A DNA stretch of 64,000 nucleotides from Odiellus spinosus (GCA_963920705.1 OY987228.1:1-64000), one strand, 5' to 3'. Counted from the first letter of the stretch, positions 24,320 through 35,507 are shown. Translations and numbers: made by a program. Notes: generated by a model from the letters alone, not told the origin.

Positions 24320-25616
24320 CCATTATCCTATACACACTATCAAAAGACAACACATGTAACAATTCCACTAATTAAATCCATAGAATCTAAGGTCCACCTG
24401 AACGAGGAGGACCAGTAGCCCCATGTTCCCCAGCAACAGGGAAACTAGTTGACATTATCCCACACACTATCAAAAGACAACACATGTAACTATTCCACTA
24501 ATTAAATCCATAGAATCTAAAGTCCACCTGAACTAGGAGGACTAGTAGCCAAATGTTCCCCGGAAACAGGGAAACTAGTTGCCATTATCCCATACACACT
24601 ATCAAAAGACATCACAATCATTCTATTTCCACTATTCAAAGCCATAGAATCTAAGGTCCAACTGAACGAGGAAGACCAGTAGCCAAATGTCCCCGGCAAC
24701 AGGGAAAATAGTTGCCATTATCCCATACACACTAACAAAAGACAACACATGTAACTATTCCACTAATTAAATCCATAGAATTTAAGGTCCGCCTGAACGA
24801 GGAGGACCAGTAGTCAAATGTTCCCCGGCAACAGGGAAACTAGTTGCCATTATCCCATACACACTATCAAAAGACAATACATGTAACTATTCCACTAATT
24901 AAATCCATAGAATTTAAGGTCCACCTGAACGAGAGGAACAGGGAAACTAGTTGCCATTATTCCATACACACTATCAAAAGACAATACATGTAACTATTCC
25001 ACTAATTAAATCCATAGAATCTAAAGTCCACCTGAACTAGGAGGACTAGTAGCCAAATGTTCCCCGGAAACAGGGAAACTAGTTGCCATTATCCCATACA
25101 CACTATCAAAAGACATCACAATCATTTTATTTCCACTATTCAAAGCCATAGAATCTAAGGTCCAACTGAACGAGGAGGACCAGTAGCCAAATGTCCCCGG
25201 CAACAGGGAAAATAGTTGCCATTATCCCATACACACTAACAAAAGACAACACATGTAACTATTCCACTAATTAAATCCATAGAATTTAAGGTCCACCTGA
25301 ACGAGGAGGACCAGTAGTCAAATGTTCCCCGGCAACAGGGAAACTAGTTGCCATTATCCCATACACACTATCAAAAGACAATACATGTAACTATTCCACT
25401 AATTAAATCCATAGAATTTAAGGTCCACCTGAACGAGAGGACGACCAGTAGCCCCATGTTCCCCAGCAACAGGGAAACTAGTTGCCATTATTCCATACAC
25501 ACTATCAAAAGACAATACATGTAACTATTCCACTAATTAAATCCATAGAATTTAAGGTCCACCTGAACGAGGAGGACCAGTAGCCCCATGTTCCCCAGCA
25601 ATAGGGAAACTAGAGC
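24320..25616. repeat. ~130-bp satellite, about ten monomers (unit B)
   Basis: Duplicate of 9026-10290 with the same ~504-base higher-order period. One monomer near 25436 is about 30 bases longer than its unit A partner, which explains the offset change from 15,294 to 15,326. Confidence 0.88.
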
Positions 25617-26140
25617 TGCTCAAAGTTGCGTCAAATGACTTGGCCTTAAAAAAGGCCGTTTTTAATTTGGCAAGAAATCTTAATTCGTTAATCATCACCT
25701 CTTAAAGCTCTTAAAAGAACTGTTCTAGTTGACACGAAAGACGAGAAAAGGTTCGTACTAAAAATTTACGGCCAAATCTATTGTTGAGAGCTTGACGTAT
25801 AACGCCCGCGAAACGAAATTCCTTTGTTTGAACTTGGACTCGGAACGAATGTTTTGAAGTCTCCTCTCAGTAACATTCGAGAAATATTCGACTTAATTTT
25901 CCGCTTTATTTGAGGTCGCATTAGGGCTATTGTTACTCTAGGAGGCAATCGTCCGCTTCTCAAATAAACACCGGATAAATTATTAATTTAACTCTGAAGA
26001 ATTAAACATTTTAGAACTTTATAACGACATTTTTCGTTTTTGTAAATTCATTACGACCTCGCGCTGGAAAGAGAGCGATAAAAGTGACGCACTGACGCTT
26101 CACTCTAACGGCGGTTACGGCGCTACTTCTCTCCCTCCTG
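25617..26140. other. Gene-free block left of the transposon insertion
   Basis: Matches 10291-10814 of unit A with a few small differences. No gene is seen. It ends CTCCCTCCTG at the transposon border. Confidence 0.5.
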
Positions 26141-26535
26141 GGAGTCTATTCTCTAACTTTCATTTGGATCAAGGTCGCCCAAATGGTTTGGAACTCCAAA
26201 TCATTTGGGCAAGAATTCGCAAGATTACCAAAAACCGTATTCTGTAACTTCAAAATCCAAACCATTTGGATTTGCACTGCCCATATCATTTGGCCGGCGA
26301 AAGAGCGAGCCAAATCCAAGCCACTTTCCATTTGAGTGTCTTCCCCCCTTATTTTTAGCCCCATTTTCTCTCTAGAAACGAGAGAGCCGCCGCCGCAACT
26401 CATTTTTCTCAAATAAAAAAAACAAAAAACCGTCAACTCCGCTTTGCTAGTAGATTTCGTGAAAATGGCCGGTCTATTTTTTCAACTAGAACTTAATCGT
26501 TTGCAATTTGAGGACCGAAATAGAGTTGCACGTAG

Positions 26536-26613
26536 AGCCCGATTCATAAACAATCGTAACTCGCTATAGTAGTAACGCGTGCTAGAGCGTTAAGATCGTT
26601 TATGAATTGGGCT
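26536..26613. mobile_element. 78-bp hairpin insertion nested in the transposon
   Basis: AGCCCGATTCATAAACAATC at the left and its near-complement GATCGTTTATGAATTGGGCT at the right form a nearly complete hairpin. It lies in the presumed intron downstream (minus strand) of the Myb/SANT exon. It resembles a tiny MITE. Confidence 0.6.
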
Positions 26614-26630
26614 TTTATTGTACAACTTAC

Positions 26631-26819
26631 TTTCTTCCACTTATCAACTGTTTTTGTTGGGCCCAAGCCACAACTATTCAAAATAAGGGCAAGGTCCACC
26701 CACAATTGATCATTCTTTTGCTTGGTGAAGTTAATATTGAATTTCATGTGTACAAAATCAATATTAGCTTCCAAAAACTCGATGTAAAGTAATTGCTGCC
26801 TAACGTGTACTTTTCCCAT
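26631..26819 (-). CDS. Myb/SANT-like DNA-binding exon of the transposon
   Basis: The minus-strand exon opens with ATG at 26819 (MGKVHVRQQLLYIEF) and ends DKWKK directly before a perfect GTAAGT donor (26630-26625). The QLWVDLALILNSCG...KTVDKWKK pattern matches the Myb/SANT-like domain of insect Harbinger-associated proteins, where W-x(n)-LN-x-G-x(n)-W-KK marks the helices. Such a protein normally helps its transposase bind the termini. The coding part after the intron was not found, and the hairpin insertion sits in that region, so the gene is probably incomplete. Translation past GTAAGT gives unrelated residues. Confidence 0.6.
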
Positions 26820-27335
26820 TTTATAGTAAATAATAAAATTTATAAATTAAAATAAATTTATATTTATAAATTAAATTCCTAAGTAAGATGATATAAATAT
26901 AAAAGCTCTAATTCTTGTGCTCAAGCAAGAAACACAACTACTATAAGAAACACGAGGTAAAGTAATGAAAGAAAAATAATGGAATTCCTTCGAATTATAA
27001 CAAAAGGACAATTCTTGGAAAAAATGGGTTTTTGCAAGTTTTCCAATTTTTCATCTAAGAAAAAAAAACCCGTTTATTCAGTGATCTTACAAAATTCCCG
27101 CACATAAAATAACCAATAAGGAAGAAGGGGCGGAGATATAGTATCATGTGAACGCAAAAATTATTTTCACCCTCAAAGGGAAATGGATTTGGCATTTGGA
27201 TTCCCATAACCCAAATCGCCATTTGGATTTGAGTTAGAGAATGCGGTTTTTTGTACCCATTCCAAATGGAGCCGATCTAAATCATTTGGATTTGGCTATT
27301 CCAAATGATTTGGATTGAGTTAGAGAATAGACTCC

Positions 27336-28548
27336 CTGGGTCCGGAGCCCAGTCTTTTCGGACAAGAAGCCCGCTTTTTTGTAAAATCCGCCTCTCATTG
27401 GCTCCGCGGGATCACGCGGTTTCTCTGGTAGAAGGTTCTAGAATTTTACTCTCCGCCTGTGGTTGGTAATAGAGCGGAGCCTATAACTGAGCGGAATATA
27501 ATTCCTTTACTCCATAGCCACATTAGCTTTCTTCCACGAACAACGTAAATTATTCGCGTTCGCGCTAAAGAGTGCATAGTACGAGAACTTAATAAAGGGG
27601 AAATCTTAACCTCACGTTTTCCTTTAATTTTAATAAATCTTCATTCGATATTTTGTATGAACGGAAGAAAAGGAAATATAAGGGGGCTGAAACCGAGAGG
27701 GGAAAAAGATCCCCGGGGAAACAAGGCGCGCGCGGAGTCGACATTCCTTTTCAGCGGAAGAATAATAAACCGTAACCTTTATATGTAGAAAAAACTCTGC
27801 AAATTAAGGCTGATCTTAGTTCGAAAATTGTTTACATTGGAAGAAATTAAACGTTTGCCAAAATGTGTCGGACTATTCCATTTTAGAAAATTGTTTAAAT
27901 TGAGGGGTTTTTTTTCGTGATATATATTTGTTCAGGCCTTGTATGCTGAGGATATAACTCAATTTCCAATGAAAAATTAGTACAATAGCTGGGAAAACTC
28001 CGACTGGTTGAAATTACAATTTAAATAATTAAGCCAAATAAATGGATTTAGTTATATTTAAACGAGCGAATATTATTAGGCATCGGTAAATATAAATTAA
28101 TTCATTAATTTTGAATCAATATTCGTAAAATTTAATTTCAAAACGTAATAAAATACTAGAAATTTCTGTTCTTTTTCATAAATCACTACATATTTTGAAT
28201 TAAAAATACCTGGACTTTATAAAGGTACCTAATTGGGAAATTAAAGCGTTAATTAGTGTTTAATTACGGTAAATTAATAAGTTTTTGACACGAAAGAGTG
28301 TAAATTTGACCAAAAATATGTTTTGAAGCGTAAATTGTATCGTAATATCTTTAAAATTAAAGTTAATTGACAAAAACCAAGTTAATTTAAATTTTATTTA
28401 TCGTGTTTTTAGTTCGCTATAGAAAAGCGCGAGGAGTGTTTTTAAACGCTTACAATATGGGGCGCCGTTCAAGACTTAACTCAACATTCTTTTTAAATAC
28501 TGTATAAAAATCAGGGCTAAATATTACCATCCCCAACTATATACTTTG
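27336..28548. other. Gene-free block right of the transposon, promoter/LTR-like
   Basis: Counterpart of 10815-12023, with the same promoter-like cluster, GC-rich tract and GGGGCGCCGTTCAAG possible primer-binding site. No gene is seen. Confidence 0.4.
27394..27501 (+). promoter_or_regulatory. CCAAT box, heat-shock element and TATA-like cluster (unit B)
   Basis: Duplicate of 10871-10978. Inverted CCAAT at 27394-27403, heat-shock-type AGAAGGTTCTAGAATTTT at 27430-27447, CTATAAC about 33 bases further. All motifs are unchanged from unit A. Confidence 0.45.
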
Positions 28549-28797
28549 GTTAAGCAGTGAGGTCTGCCAACGCTATAAGAGTCGGAATAAGAGGAAACCT
28601 GGGTTTATGATACCTTCGTACAAAATTCATCCCGGAGATTTAGTGGGTATTGATATAATGGGTCCAATACCCTGTACTAAACATCAGAATAGTTTTCTGG
28701 TAGTTATAGTGGACTATTTCACTAAGTATACAGAAATATTTCCGGTTCGTAATATTACGGCTCTTACTCTATGTAAAATTCTTTTGCAATATACAGG
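28549..28797 (+). mobile_element. LTR-retroelement integrase fragment (unit B)
   Basis: Duplicate of 12024-12273, a short gypsy-like integrase fossil (PGDLVGIDIMGPIP, VDYFTKYTE). It ends at the same ACAGGGTGT border. Only a fragment remains. Confidence 0.72.
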
Positions 28798-28949
28798 GTG
28801 TAACAGATAACAAAACTCAATAGCTTCTATGGGAAAAATTTTCAAAGGGATTTTAACATTGAAAATTAAAATTAGGAATTTCATCAAAATAGACCATTTC
28901 GGCGGAAAATTAAAATCAGCTTAAACAACGCTAATTTGAAATTATTTTC

Positions 28950-29292
28950 AAAAATCGACAAAAATAACCAAAATATGCCAAATTGGATAATTCCTTTTAA
29001 AATCGGTAAAAATAGGCCAAATTCGATAATTGCTTTTAAAATCGATAAAAATAGGCCAAATTGGATAATTCCTTTTAAAATCGATAAAAATAGGCCAAAT
29101 CGGATAATTACTTTTAAAATCGATAAAATAGGCCAAATTGGATAATTCCTTTTAAAATCGATAAAAATAGGCCAAATCGGATAATTCCTTTTAAAATAGA
29201 TAAAAAATAGGCTAAATCGGATAAATCCTTTTAAAATTGATAAAAATAGGCCAAATTGGATAAATCCACTTAAAATCGATAAAAATAGGCCA
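28950..29292. repeat. 39-bp AT-rich minisatellite, ~9 units (unit B)
   Basis: Same unit as 12425-12690 but about two units longer, showing copy-number change since the duplication. Confidence 0.85.
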
Positions 29293-29517
29293 TTGTGGTT
29301 AAATACTTTAGAAATTAACATAAATGTACCAATTTAAAATTATCCTCCTAAACCAATAAAATTTAGGTCAGATTAGTAATTTCGTTTTAAAATTTAAAGA
29401 AATTGCGCCAAATTTGATAATTGTTATTTTTCTCCAACAACGATCAAGATTTTTTCTGAAATGCGCGATATTCTCTTGAAAATTCTCTTCAAATTCCAAT
29501 AAAACAGGCCAAAATCA

Positions 29518-30559
29518 TTAGTGCATGTGTTCAATATGCCCCTCATCGGTTCCTAGGCATTCTTCGCCGCGACTAATTACTGACCCTAGGACATTAGCTA
29601 GAGATCGTTCGACAGCTGATCGAATTTTTTGCCGCAGTTCCTCAAGTGTGTGAACTTCAGATTCATACACAACGCTTTTTACGTATTCCCAAAGGAAAAA
29701 GTTCAAAGGTGTTAGATCGGGGGATCTTGGTGGCCATGGAAAGGACCCTCCCCGTCCAAACCATCGGTTAGGAAAGCTATCGTTAAGCCACTCTCGTACG
29801 CCTCGATGGTAATGCGGAGGTGCTCTTGCGTTTCAGCTGGTGGCATCTCTCGCAAGGCTTCGGTAACACTAGTTTGGAGAAATTCCAGATAAATTGGCCC
29901 AGTTAAATTTTCTTCAAAAAAGAAAGAACCTATTATTCGTTCCCCGAAAATTCCCACCCATAAATTCGTTTTAAATCCCTGTTGATCGAATTTTCTCTAA
30001 GCCAATAAGGATTTTGCTGAGACCAATAGTGCATGTTGTGCCTATTGACCGTTCCATCTCTATGGAATGTGGCTTCATCAGACTATAGAACTTTAGAAAC
30101 AAAGTTTGGATGTTCTTCCGACAGCCATCGCAAGGACAAACAAAACTCATTGCGTCGCAGCCTATCTTCATCCGATAGAGCCTGTTGCAAGTGAATATGG
30201 TAGGGGTGGAACTTCTGGGTGTGAAATACTCGAAGGACTGTAGAATGGCTAACTCCAAACTCTCCACCAACTGCTCTACTACTGGTGTGGGGGTTAACGT
30301 GGAACGCCGCCAGGATCATATCATCACCTCTTGATTCGTTAGCCACGATGCGATTGACTCTGGGTTGTTTTTGTTGACGATTGAAAGAGCCATCACTACG
30401 GAGATTTGCTTCAAGAGCTCGAAAGGTTGATTCCACTGTGAATTTATACCGATTTGGATATCTTCTTTGGTACAGACGCGCTGCTTCGCGGGCATTTCCT
30501 CGACATTCACCAAACAATAAAATCATATCAGTTTTCTCAGAACTTGTGAACTGAGCCAT
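29518..30559 (-). pseudogene. Mariner/IS630-type transposase, broken (unit B)
   Basis: Duplicate of 12915-13962 with the same HTH and core motifs. It keeps the 15 bases lost in unit A (HNMHYWSQQNPYWLREN region) and the SPDLTPLNFFLW form. It has lost 21 different bases, covering the MWFQQD segment with the second catalytic Asp. The stop before SDEATF is shared, so the gene was dead before duplication. The lesions in the two copies are complementary in position but not functional. Confidence 0.85.
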
Positions 30560-30717
30560 GATTTATTTATTTATTCGGCTTAAATACTCGTACAGCCGAA
30601 ATCCAAATAAGTTGCAAATAGGTATTCCGCCTTTAAAAAGGCAGTAACACCAATAAATTGAAAGAAGTATTATATTCCGCCTTTAAAAAGGCAGAAATAT
30701 GAACTAGAAATGAAAAA

Positions 30718-30967
30718 TTACGAAGAACAATGAAATAAACTAACTTTCCTGAACTCGTTAGGCTTAAGGTTTTTAATTTTTTAGATAAAATTTGCGCGAG
30801 ACTTTGTTTTAAAATCTGTTGCGCAATTTTCCCGCGAAAAGTCTCGCACGAGACATTTAAACAGATTTTAAAACAAAGTCTCGCGCCAATTTTATCTAGA
30901 AAATAGAAAACCTTAAGCCTATTATAACGAGTTCAGGAAAGCTAGTTTATTTCATTGTTCTTCGTAA
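30718..30967. mobile_element. 250-bp palindromic MITE (unit B)
   Basis: Duplicate of 14121-14370, with the same TTACGAAGAACAATG terminal inverted repeat and TA flanks. Confidence 0.85.
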
Positions 30968-30992
30968 TACCTATTAGATTTCTGATAGAATT

Positions 30993-31172
30993 CGAGATTG
31001 ATTTGAAGAAAATGCCCTTGGGAAGACTATCCAGAGAACAAATAATACGATCATATTTCGTTTTATCGGAGCTCTTCGCTTTACTCGGAAAAAAAAGATG
31101 TCAGAAACAAAATACTCCAACGTATTGCGCCACCCGAGGCTCCTAACAGCGTTAACGCGTTTGGAAAATGAG
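30993..31172 (+). pseudogene. PARP-1-like fragment, plus strand (unit B)
   Basis: Duplicate of 14396-14573. One extra A in the run after LLGK shifts the frame, so the [10 protein letters not shown] part is no longer in frame with the regulatory-domain part. Confidence 0.76.
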
Positions 31173-31259
31173 TTCCACTGGAACTATAAATTTAGGGTTA
31201 GCGTCTGCAACGCTCGGAATGATCCCTTCGTGTTCAGTTCCCCCGACCGGTGTAACAGT

Positions 31260-31930
31260 TCATAACTGGGAACAAATTGCAGGGTAACGAATGTAGCTTT
31301 GCACCAACGGGTGCAATGTATCTAAAGCCATCATATCGGCGAAATAAACTCCTTTTCCAAACGCGTAACCGCTGTTAGGAGCCTCGGGTGGCGCAATACG
31401 CAAACCCTGAGTTAAAATGCCAGCTATGTTGCTTGTTCTGGTACCATACCACAACAATTTTCGATTATGAAGCTTTTGCAATGGCATATACCGGTCACCT
31501 TCTCCTTATCGCGAAATCTTGAAAACTTCTTCAACCTACACTGGTTAGTTTGAATCCTATCTCTACCCCTAGGAGAAAATCTAACATTTGGAGTTTAGAT
31601 TTAAGGACTTCAAAGTTGTCCAATATTGGAGGCGAATCTGTGCCAAAATCATGCGGAATTAATGTGAAAAATTGGTTGGAGTAATCTCTTAGTTCGTTCA
31701 TTTTGTTTCCGACATCTTTTTTTTTTCGAGTAAAGCGAAGAGCTCCGATAAATCGGAATATGATTGAATTATTTTTTCTCTGGAGAGTTTTCCCAAGGGC
31801 ATTTTCGAAATAAATCCTAACATTTCCGGATATCCTTTGTAATTGTGAATCTACGTGCGTCCAGAGAAAAAGGAAGCTAAAAAACTGCTGAACGAGACGA
31901 TAGAACCAATGTCTGTAATCCAAAAAAATG
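31260..31930 (-). pseudogene. PARP-1-like fragment, minus strand (unit B)
   Basis: Duplicate of 14662-15330. The regulatory-domain stretch NELRDYSNQFFTLIPHDFG to VEIGFKLTSVG is open here, joined upstream to an out-of-frame stretch because of a ten-A run. The catalytic piece has the same YGTR in place of HGSR and the same gap of about 45 residues. Confidence 0.82.
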
Positions 31931-32022
31931 GAAATTCACCTGATGTTATTCGCAACATATATATCGTCGGTGTTATCCAAAATGGAACAAAACATATGCT
32001 TTATTCATTGCCATTGGGATAA

Positions 32023-33078
32023 CATCTTAGCAGACGAAATTTACGTCGCGAATATAGTATACATATCACAAATATACAATCGTTATTTCCCACCCTAGTC
32101 AAAGAGAAAAAACAGGCTTGGAAATAAGGATATTTTATTTAGTAGTCAGACTGACTAGTGAGCCCCCTCTCCTTATTTATTTTAGTAGTCACTGCCTACT
32201 GGGGGTAAAAATAGGGGTATGAAACAAGAAGGAAAAACCGTATTAATATTACCCATCTCGTAAGTCGTATTCGGGAGGACTGAATTTAAGCTTTTCTCAC
32301 TTGTGTATAATCTCGTTTTTTCTCTTTTTGGGTTTGATGAATATTACAATGAGGTAAATGTTTCACTAGTAAAATTGACTAGTTATCCTCCTGATTTTTA
32401 TTAATTTTAAAAGTCCGGGCATTTATTTTAGTAGTCAAATGCCGTGACTAGTGCCTTATTTCCAAGCCCGCAATGATATCGAGCTATCTTACGTGAAGTG
32501 GAGCCTATTTTTGATTCCATGGAATTTGTACTTGACTAACTGAAGCCTCAAATCTTTTATTAACTGCGTAAGTTTGCGCAGAATGTGTTTGCGATGAATG
32601 TCTAGCTTTTATAAATAACCAATTAGTGAAATTAAAACTAATCATAGATTTATCATTAAAATCTCGGGGAGATTTCCGTTAACCGACTCTCCACTAAATA
32701 ACGATGGTTATAGACATGAAGGATCAGACAAGGAGAGGAAAACTGGGAACGGCACGGTTCCTTCTGCGTCGGCCTAAACTCCCACTCTGGGAGAACGGTG
32801 GGGGTAGAGATGCTTCGTGGTAAATTGTTGTGACGTGGGTCATAGCCTCCTCGATCACGCGCTTCGGCGGCGCTCGCGCTATAGAACCCCCGGCAATCGG
32901 CCGAAAATCGCGAATAAATGAATTCTCGAGATTTACAAAATGACACCAAACTGATGCACGTCTCAAGGGAGGGAAGTGACCAAATTTGAACGGTTTTGCC
33001 CTTTCCAGGGCTTAAATGATTTTTAATAGCCACAATTAAAATATATGTTTTGCAAATTAGTTTATTTTATCTCCTTAA
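32023..33078. other. Unique sequence right of the duplication, no gene
   Basis: Apart from the small element at 32115-32468 I see no gene. A GC-richer stretch at 32720-33010 gives open frames on the minus strand (125 and 80 codons) with no recognisable domain and no splice or start context. Confidence 0.45.
32115..32468. mobile_element. 354-bp non-autonomous element with inverted termini
   Basis: Starts GGCTTGGAAATAAGG and ends CCTTATTTCCAAGCC, a 15-base perfect inverted pair. TTTAGTAGTCA and GACTAGTG motifs recur inside both ends. No coding potential; target-site duplication unclear. Confidence 0.6.
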
Positions 33079-33394
33079 AGACGCGTTCACAGGTAGCCAA
33101 GTTGAAAAACATTATTTGAAAAACATGATTCGAAAATCATGATTCGAAAATCGTGATTCGAAAATCGTGATTCGAAAAACGTGATTCGAAAAACGTGATT
33201 CGAAAAACATGATTCGAAAAACATGATTTGAAAAACTTTACGCAACTTCGTGTTTAAAGGAATCTCGAAACGCCATTCAAATTGTTCAAAGAGCGTTTAT
33301 GCATGCATAACAAGCCCTTGCTATAGAATCCTTTAATTCAGCCTCTTTTACAATGTCATGGGTCTAGCTATTCCTATGGGCTTGACCATCTTGT
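33079..33394. repeat. Dispersed repeat, copy 1, with expanded 14-base array
   Basis: Begins AGACGCGTTCACAGGTAGCC and ends GGGCTTGACCATCTTGT, like 35508-35752. Between them is an array of about nine units of GATTCGAAAAACGT, alternating AACAT and AACGT, at about 33113-33235. Confidence 0.75.
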
Positions 33395-35089
33395 TACTTA
33401 TTAATTTTCCCGCTTTATAGGGAGCTCGCTCAGTTTATTTAGTCTTCATGACCGCACGCACATTTTCTAAATTTTCCTCGTTTTGGGAAGCACGCTCGAT
33501 TTGGTCCTCAAGACCTGAATACTTTTTCCAATCCTTCTTAATATTCCTAACTCCTTTTTCAAGTTTCCAATTTTACACATTTTGCTTTTTCCAAAACTGC
33601 CAGCGCAGCGCTCATTCGTTCCTCAATTTCCCCCCTAGGGCATCTCTTCGTTTCTTTTTTATTTTTCCAACACCTGCACCTATTTTTCGGGTTTTTCTAA
33701 TTTTTGGCACAATTTTTATAACACGTTCCTAGGCCTAGGATTATTACAATGGGGTTAAATATTTTTCCAAAAGTTTCTCAATTTACAAACATAAAATTTT
33801 TCAAGGGGATAATGAAGTTGACAAAACAAAAAACAAGAATACAATTATCAGATTACAAATTACAAAATACAAATTACAAATTAAATACACATACAAAAAC
33901 CAATTAGATTACAATTTATAAATTTTAACTTAATAATTTTACAGCTTCCATCTTATTTCAAATAAAAAACGCTAGGTAGCGACCTTCGTTACACTTCCGC
34001 TAAAATGGCAGCCAAGCGATCGAACGAATTTGCGCCGAAGGCTCGAAATAAATAAAATCGGCGAATATTTTACCAGAAGTTAATAATTATATCAAGAAGT
34101 GTACTACTTCGTATTTTCGTGCGCCATGTAATTTACGTTGCTCTCCCCCTTCGCGCGGATATAAAAACTTCGGTAACGCGCCTGTAAGGCCCAAAGTGAC
34201 TTGGCTGTCCGCTTTACAAGGTACATAAAGAGACTGTGACGCGGAGCCAAAAAATAAAGTTCCTCTAAAACCGAGTTCCCCAGGTTCTGAAGGCAGATGA
34301 TTTGTCAGCTCCTGTATATTGTTGGTAGCCCCTAGACCAAGGTGTTGAAAGGTATGTTATGTTTCTTATGTCGCTGGTTATTTTGGTCATGATATTTAGT
34401 TAATAATAATAATAATGAATGGTATTATGGAGGATGTCAAATCAAAACTAGGCATAGGCATAATATTTTCGATAAATTTAATTAATTACGTAAATTATTT
34501 TTACAAAAATAAAATCCGTAGATGAATCATTAGTGTCAATTTTTAGCTAGACCCAACCCTAGAAGGGTCTAGGTACTGTATTAACTGCGGCGTTCGCGTT
34601 GGCGTTCGCGTTGTACAAGAAGACGAAATACGTCATCGAATAGAAAAATCTTTCATCCTCTTACCTCTCCGAGTGAACTTTTAGTTCACGGAGAGGTTCT
34701 GTCTGTTACGTCATCGAATAGGAAAAACTTTCGTCTTCTTACCTCTCCGACTGAACTTTTAGTTCGCTTAATTCTCCAATAAAATTCGAATATACAGTTA
34801 TTAGCTTCTACCTTGCTATAAACGTATATCCACTACAGCTCATTGAAGAGCAGCAACCGTTACTCGCTTCTTAGTTTATAATGATAAACGAACGCCTTAT
34901 ATAGTATCTTTTGGATTCGAGGCTATTTTAGCCTTCTGAGGTTATACTGAATTGAAGCGTAATATTCCATTAAATTAAAATTAAAACTGATTAAATGATT
35001 TAACTTAATCTAAAAACCAATGTTGCTGAAACTTAAATTTAATATAAAGGATATTTTCGAAGATATTCAATATTTTCTTATAGGTTGAT
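33395..35089. other. Gene-free region with short repeats and hairpins
   Basis: No gene is supported. It holds C/T-rich sequence (33440-33740), an ACAAATTACAAA low-complexity tract (33840-33900) and one arm of a long-distance inverted repeat (34073-34110). There is also a doubled segment near 34620-34770 containing a strong hairpin at 34669-34697 (ACCTCTCCG ... CGGAGAGGT). Confidence 0.45.
34073..34110 (+). repeat. 38-base inverted repeat, left arm
   Basis: CCAGAAGTTAATAATTATAT, continuing to CTACTTC at 34110, is the exact complement of 39026-39063, about 5 kb away. It could be the terminus of a composite element or one of two dispersed copies. Confidence 0.7.
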
Positions 35090-35507
35090 TAGATAAAGGC
35101 GTGTTTTCACGGGTGTTCTAGATAAAATTAATTAATAAATTTTAGATATTAAGGTGAGTTTTCACGAGTGTCCAGGTTAAAAATTAATAAAGATTAGATA
35201 TAAAGGCGTGTTCACAGGGTATCCAAGATAAAATGACTTAATATAGAATAGATATAAAGGCTCGTTCGCACGAGTATCCAAGTTAAAATTGACAAAGATA
35301 ATATATAAATGCCCGTTCGCACGGGTATCTAAATTAAAAATGAATAAATATAAGATATAAAGCCGCGTACACACGGGTATCCAAGATAAATTAATAACGA
35401 TTAGATATAAAGTCGCTTTCACATGGGTATCCAAGATAAATAAAAAGGACTAGATATAAACGCGTTCACGCGGGTATCCAAGATAAATTAATAAAGATTA
35501 GATATGA
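35090..35507. repeat. ~55-60-bp minisatellite, about eight units
   Basis: The core CGTTCACACGGGTATCCAAG, then ATAAA and TTAGATATAAAG, recurs with drift. The last unit runs straight into the dispersed repeat at 35508, whose first bases (GCGTTCACAGGTAGCCAAG) are a variant of the core, so the two probably share an origin. Confidence 0.8.

Larger units (their letters stand above)
26141..27335. mobile_element. 1,195-bp DNA transposon present only in unit B
   Basis: Unit A has an empty site here. The insert starts GGAGTCTATTCTCTAACT and ends with its exact complement, and is flanked by a 3-base duplication CTG (26138-26140 and 27336-27338). Inside lie several palindromic CCAAAT(G/C)NTTTGG boxes near both ends and a Myb/SANT-like exon on the minus strand. 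A 3-base target duplication plus a Myb/SANT gene points to the PIF/Harbinger superfamily, although CTG is not the usual TWA. There is no transposase, so it is non-autonomous. Confidence 0.85.
15421..32022. repeat. Tandem segmental duplication, unit B (16.6 kb)
   Basis: Second copy of the 128-15420 block. It begins with the same TAATATAACCCTGG and ends with the same GCCATTGGGATAA as unit A; after 32022 the sequence becomes unique. TAA is common to the start of A, the A/B junction and the end of B, which fits a microhomology-mediated tandem duplication. Unit B is longer mainly because of a 1,195-bp transposon at 26141-27335, two extra 39-bp repeats and small satellite indels. Confidence 0.93.

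Noticed and set aside
26146-26436. 96-codon minus-strand open frame in the unit B transposon
   Set aside because: It runs over the palindromic CCAAATNNTTTGG boxes and the terminal inverted repeat; likely non-coding.
32656-33033. 125-codon minus-strand open frame
   Set aside because: Falls in a GC-richer patch with a competing open frame, no domain and no start or splice context.
33448-33732. 94-codon open frame rich in Phe and Ser
   Set aside because: Caused by T-rich low-complexity sequence; no recognisable domain.
35177-35434. 85-codon minus-strand open frame
   Set aside because: It is a translation of the ~57-base minisatellite.
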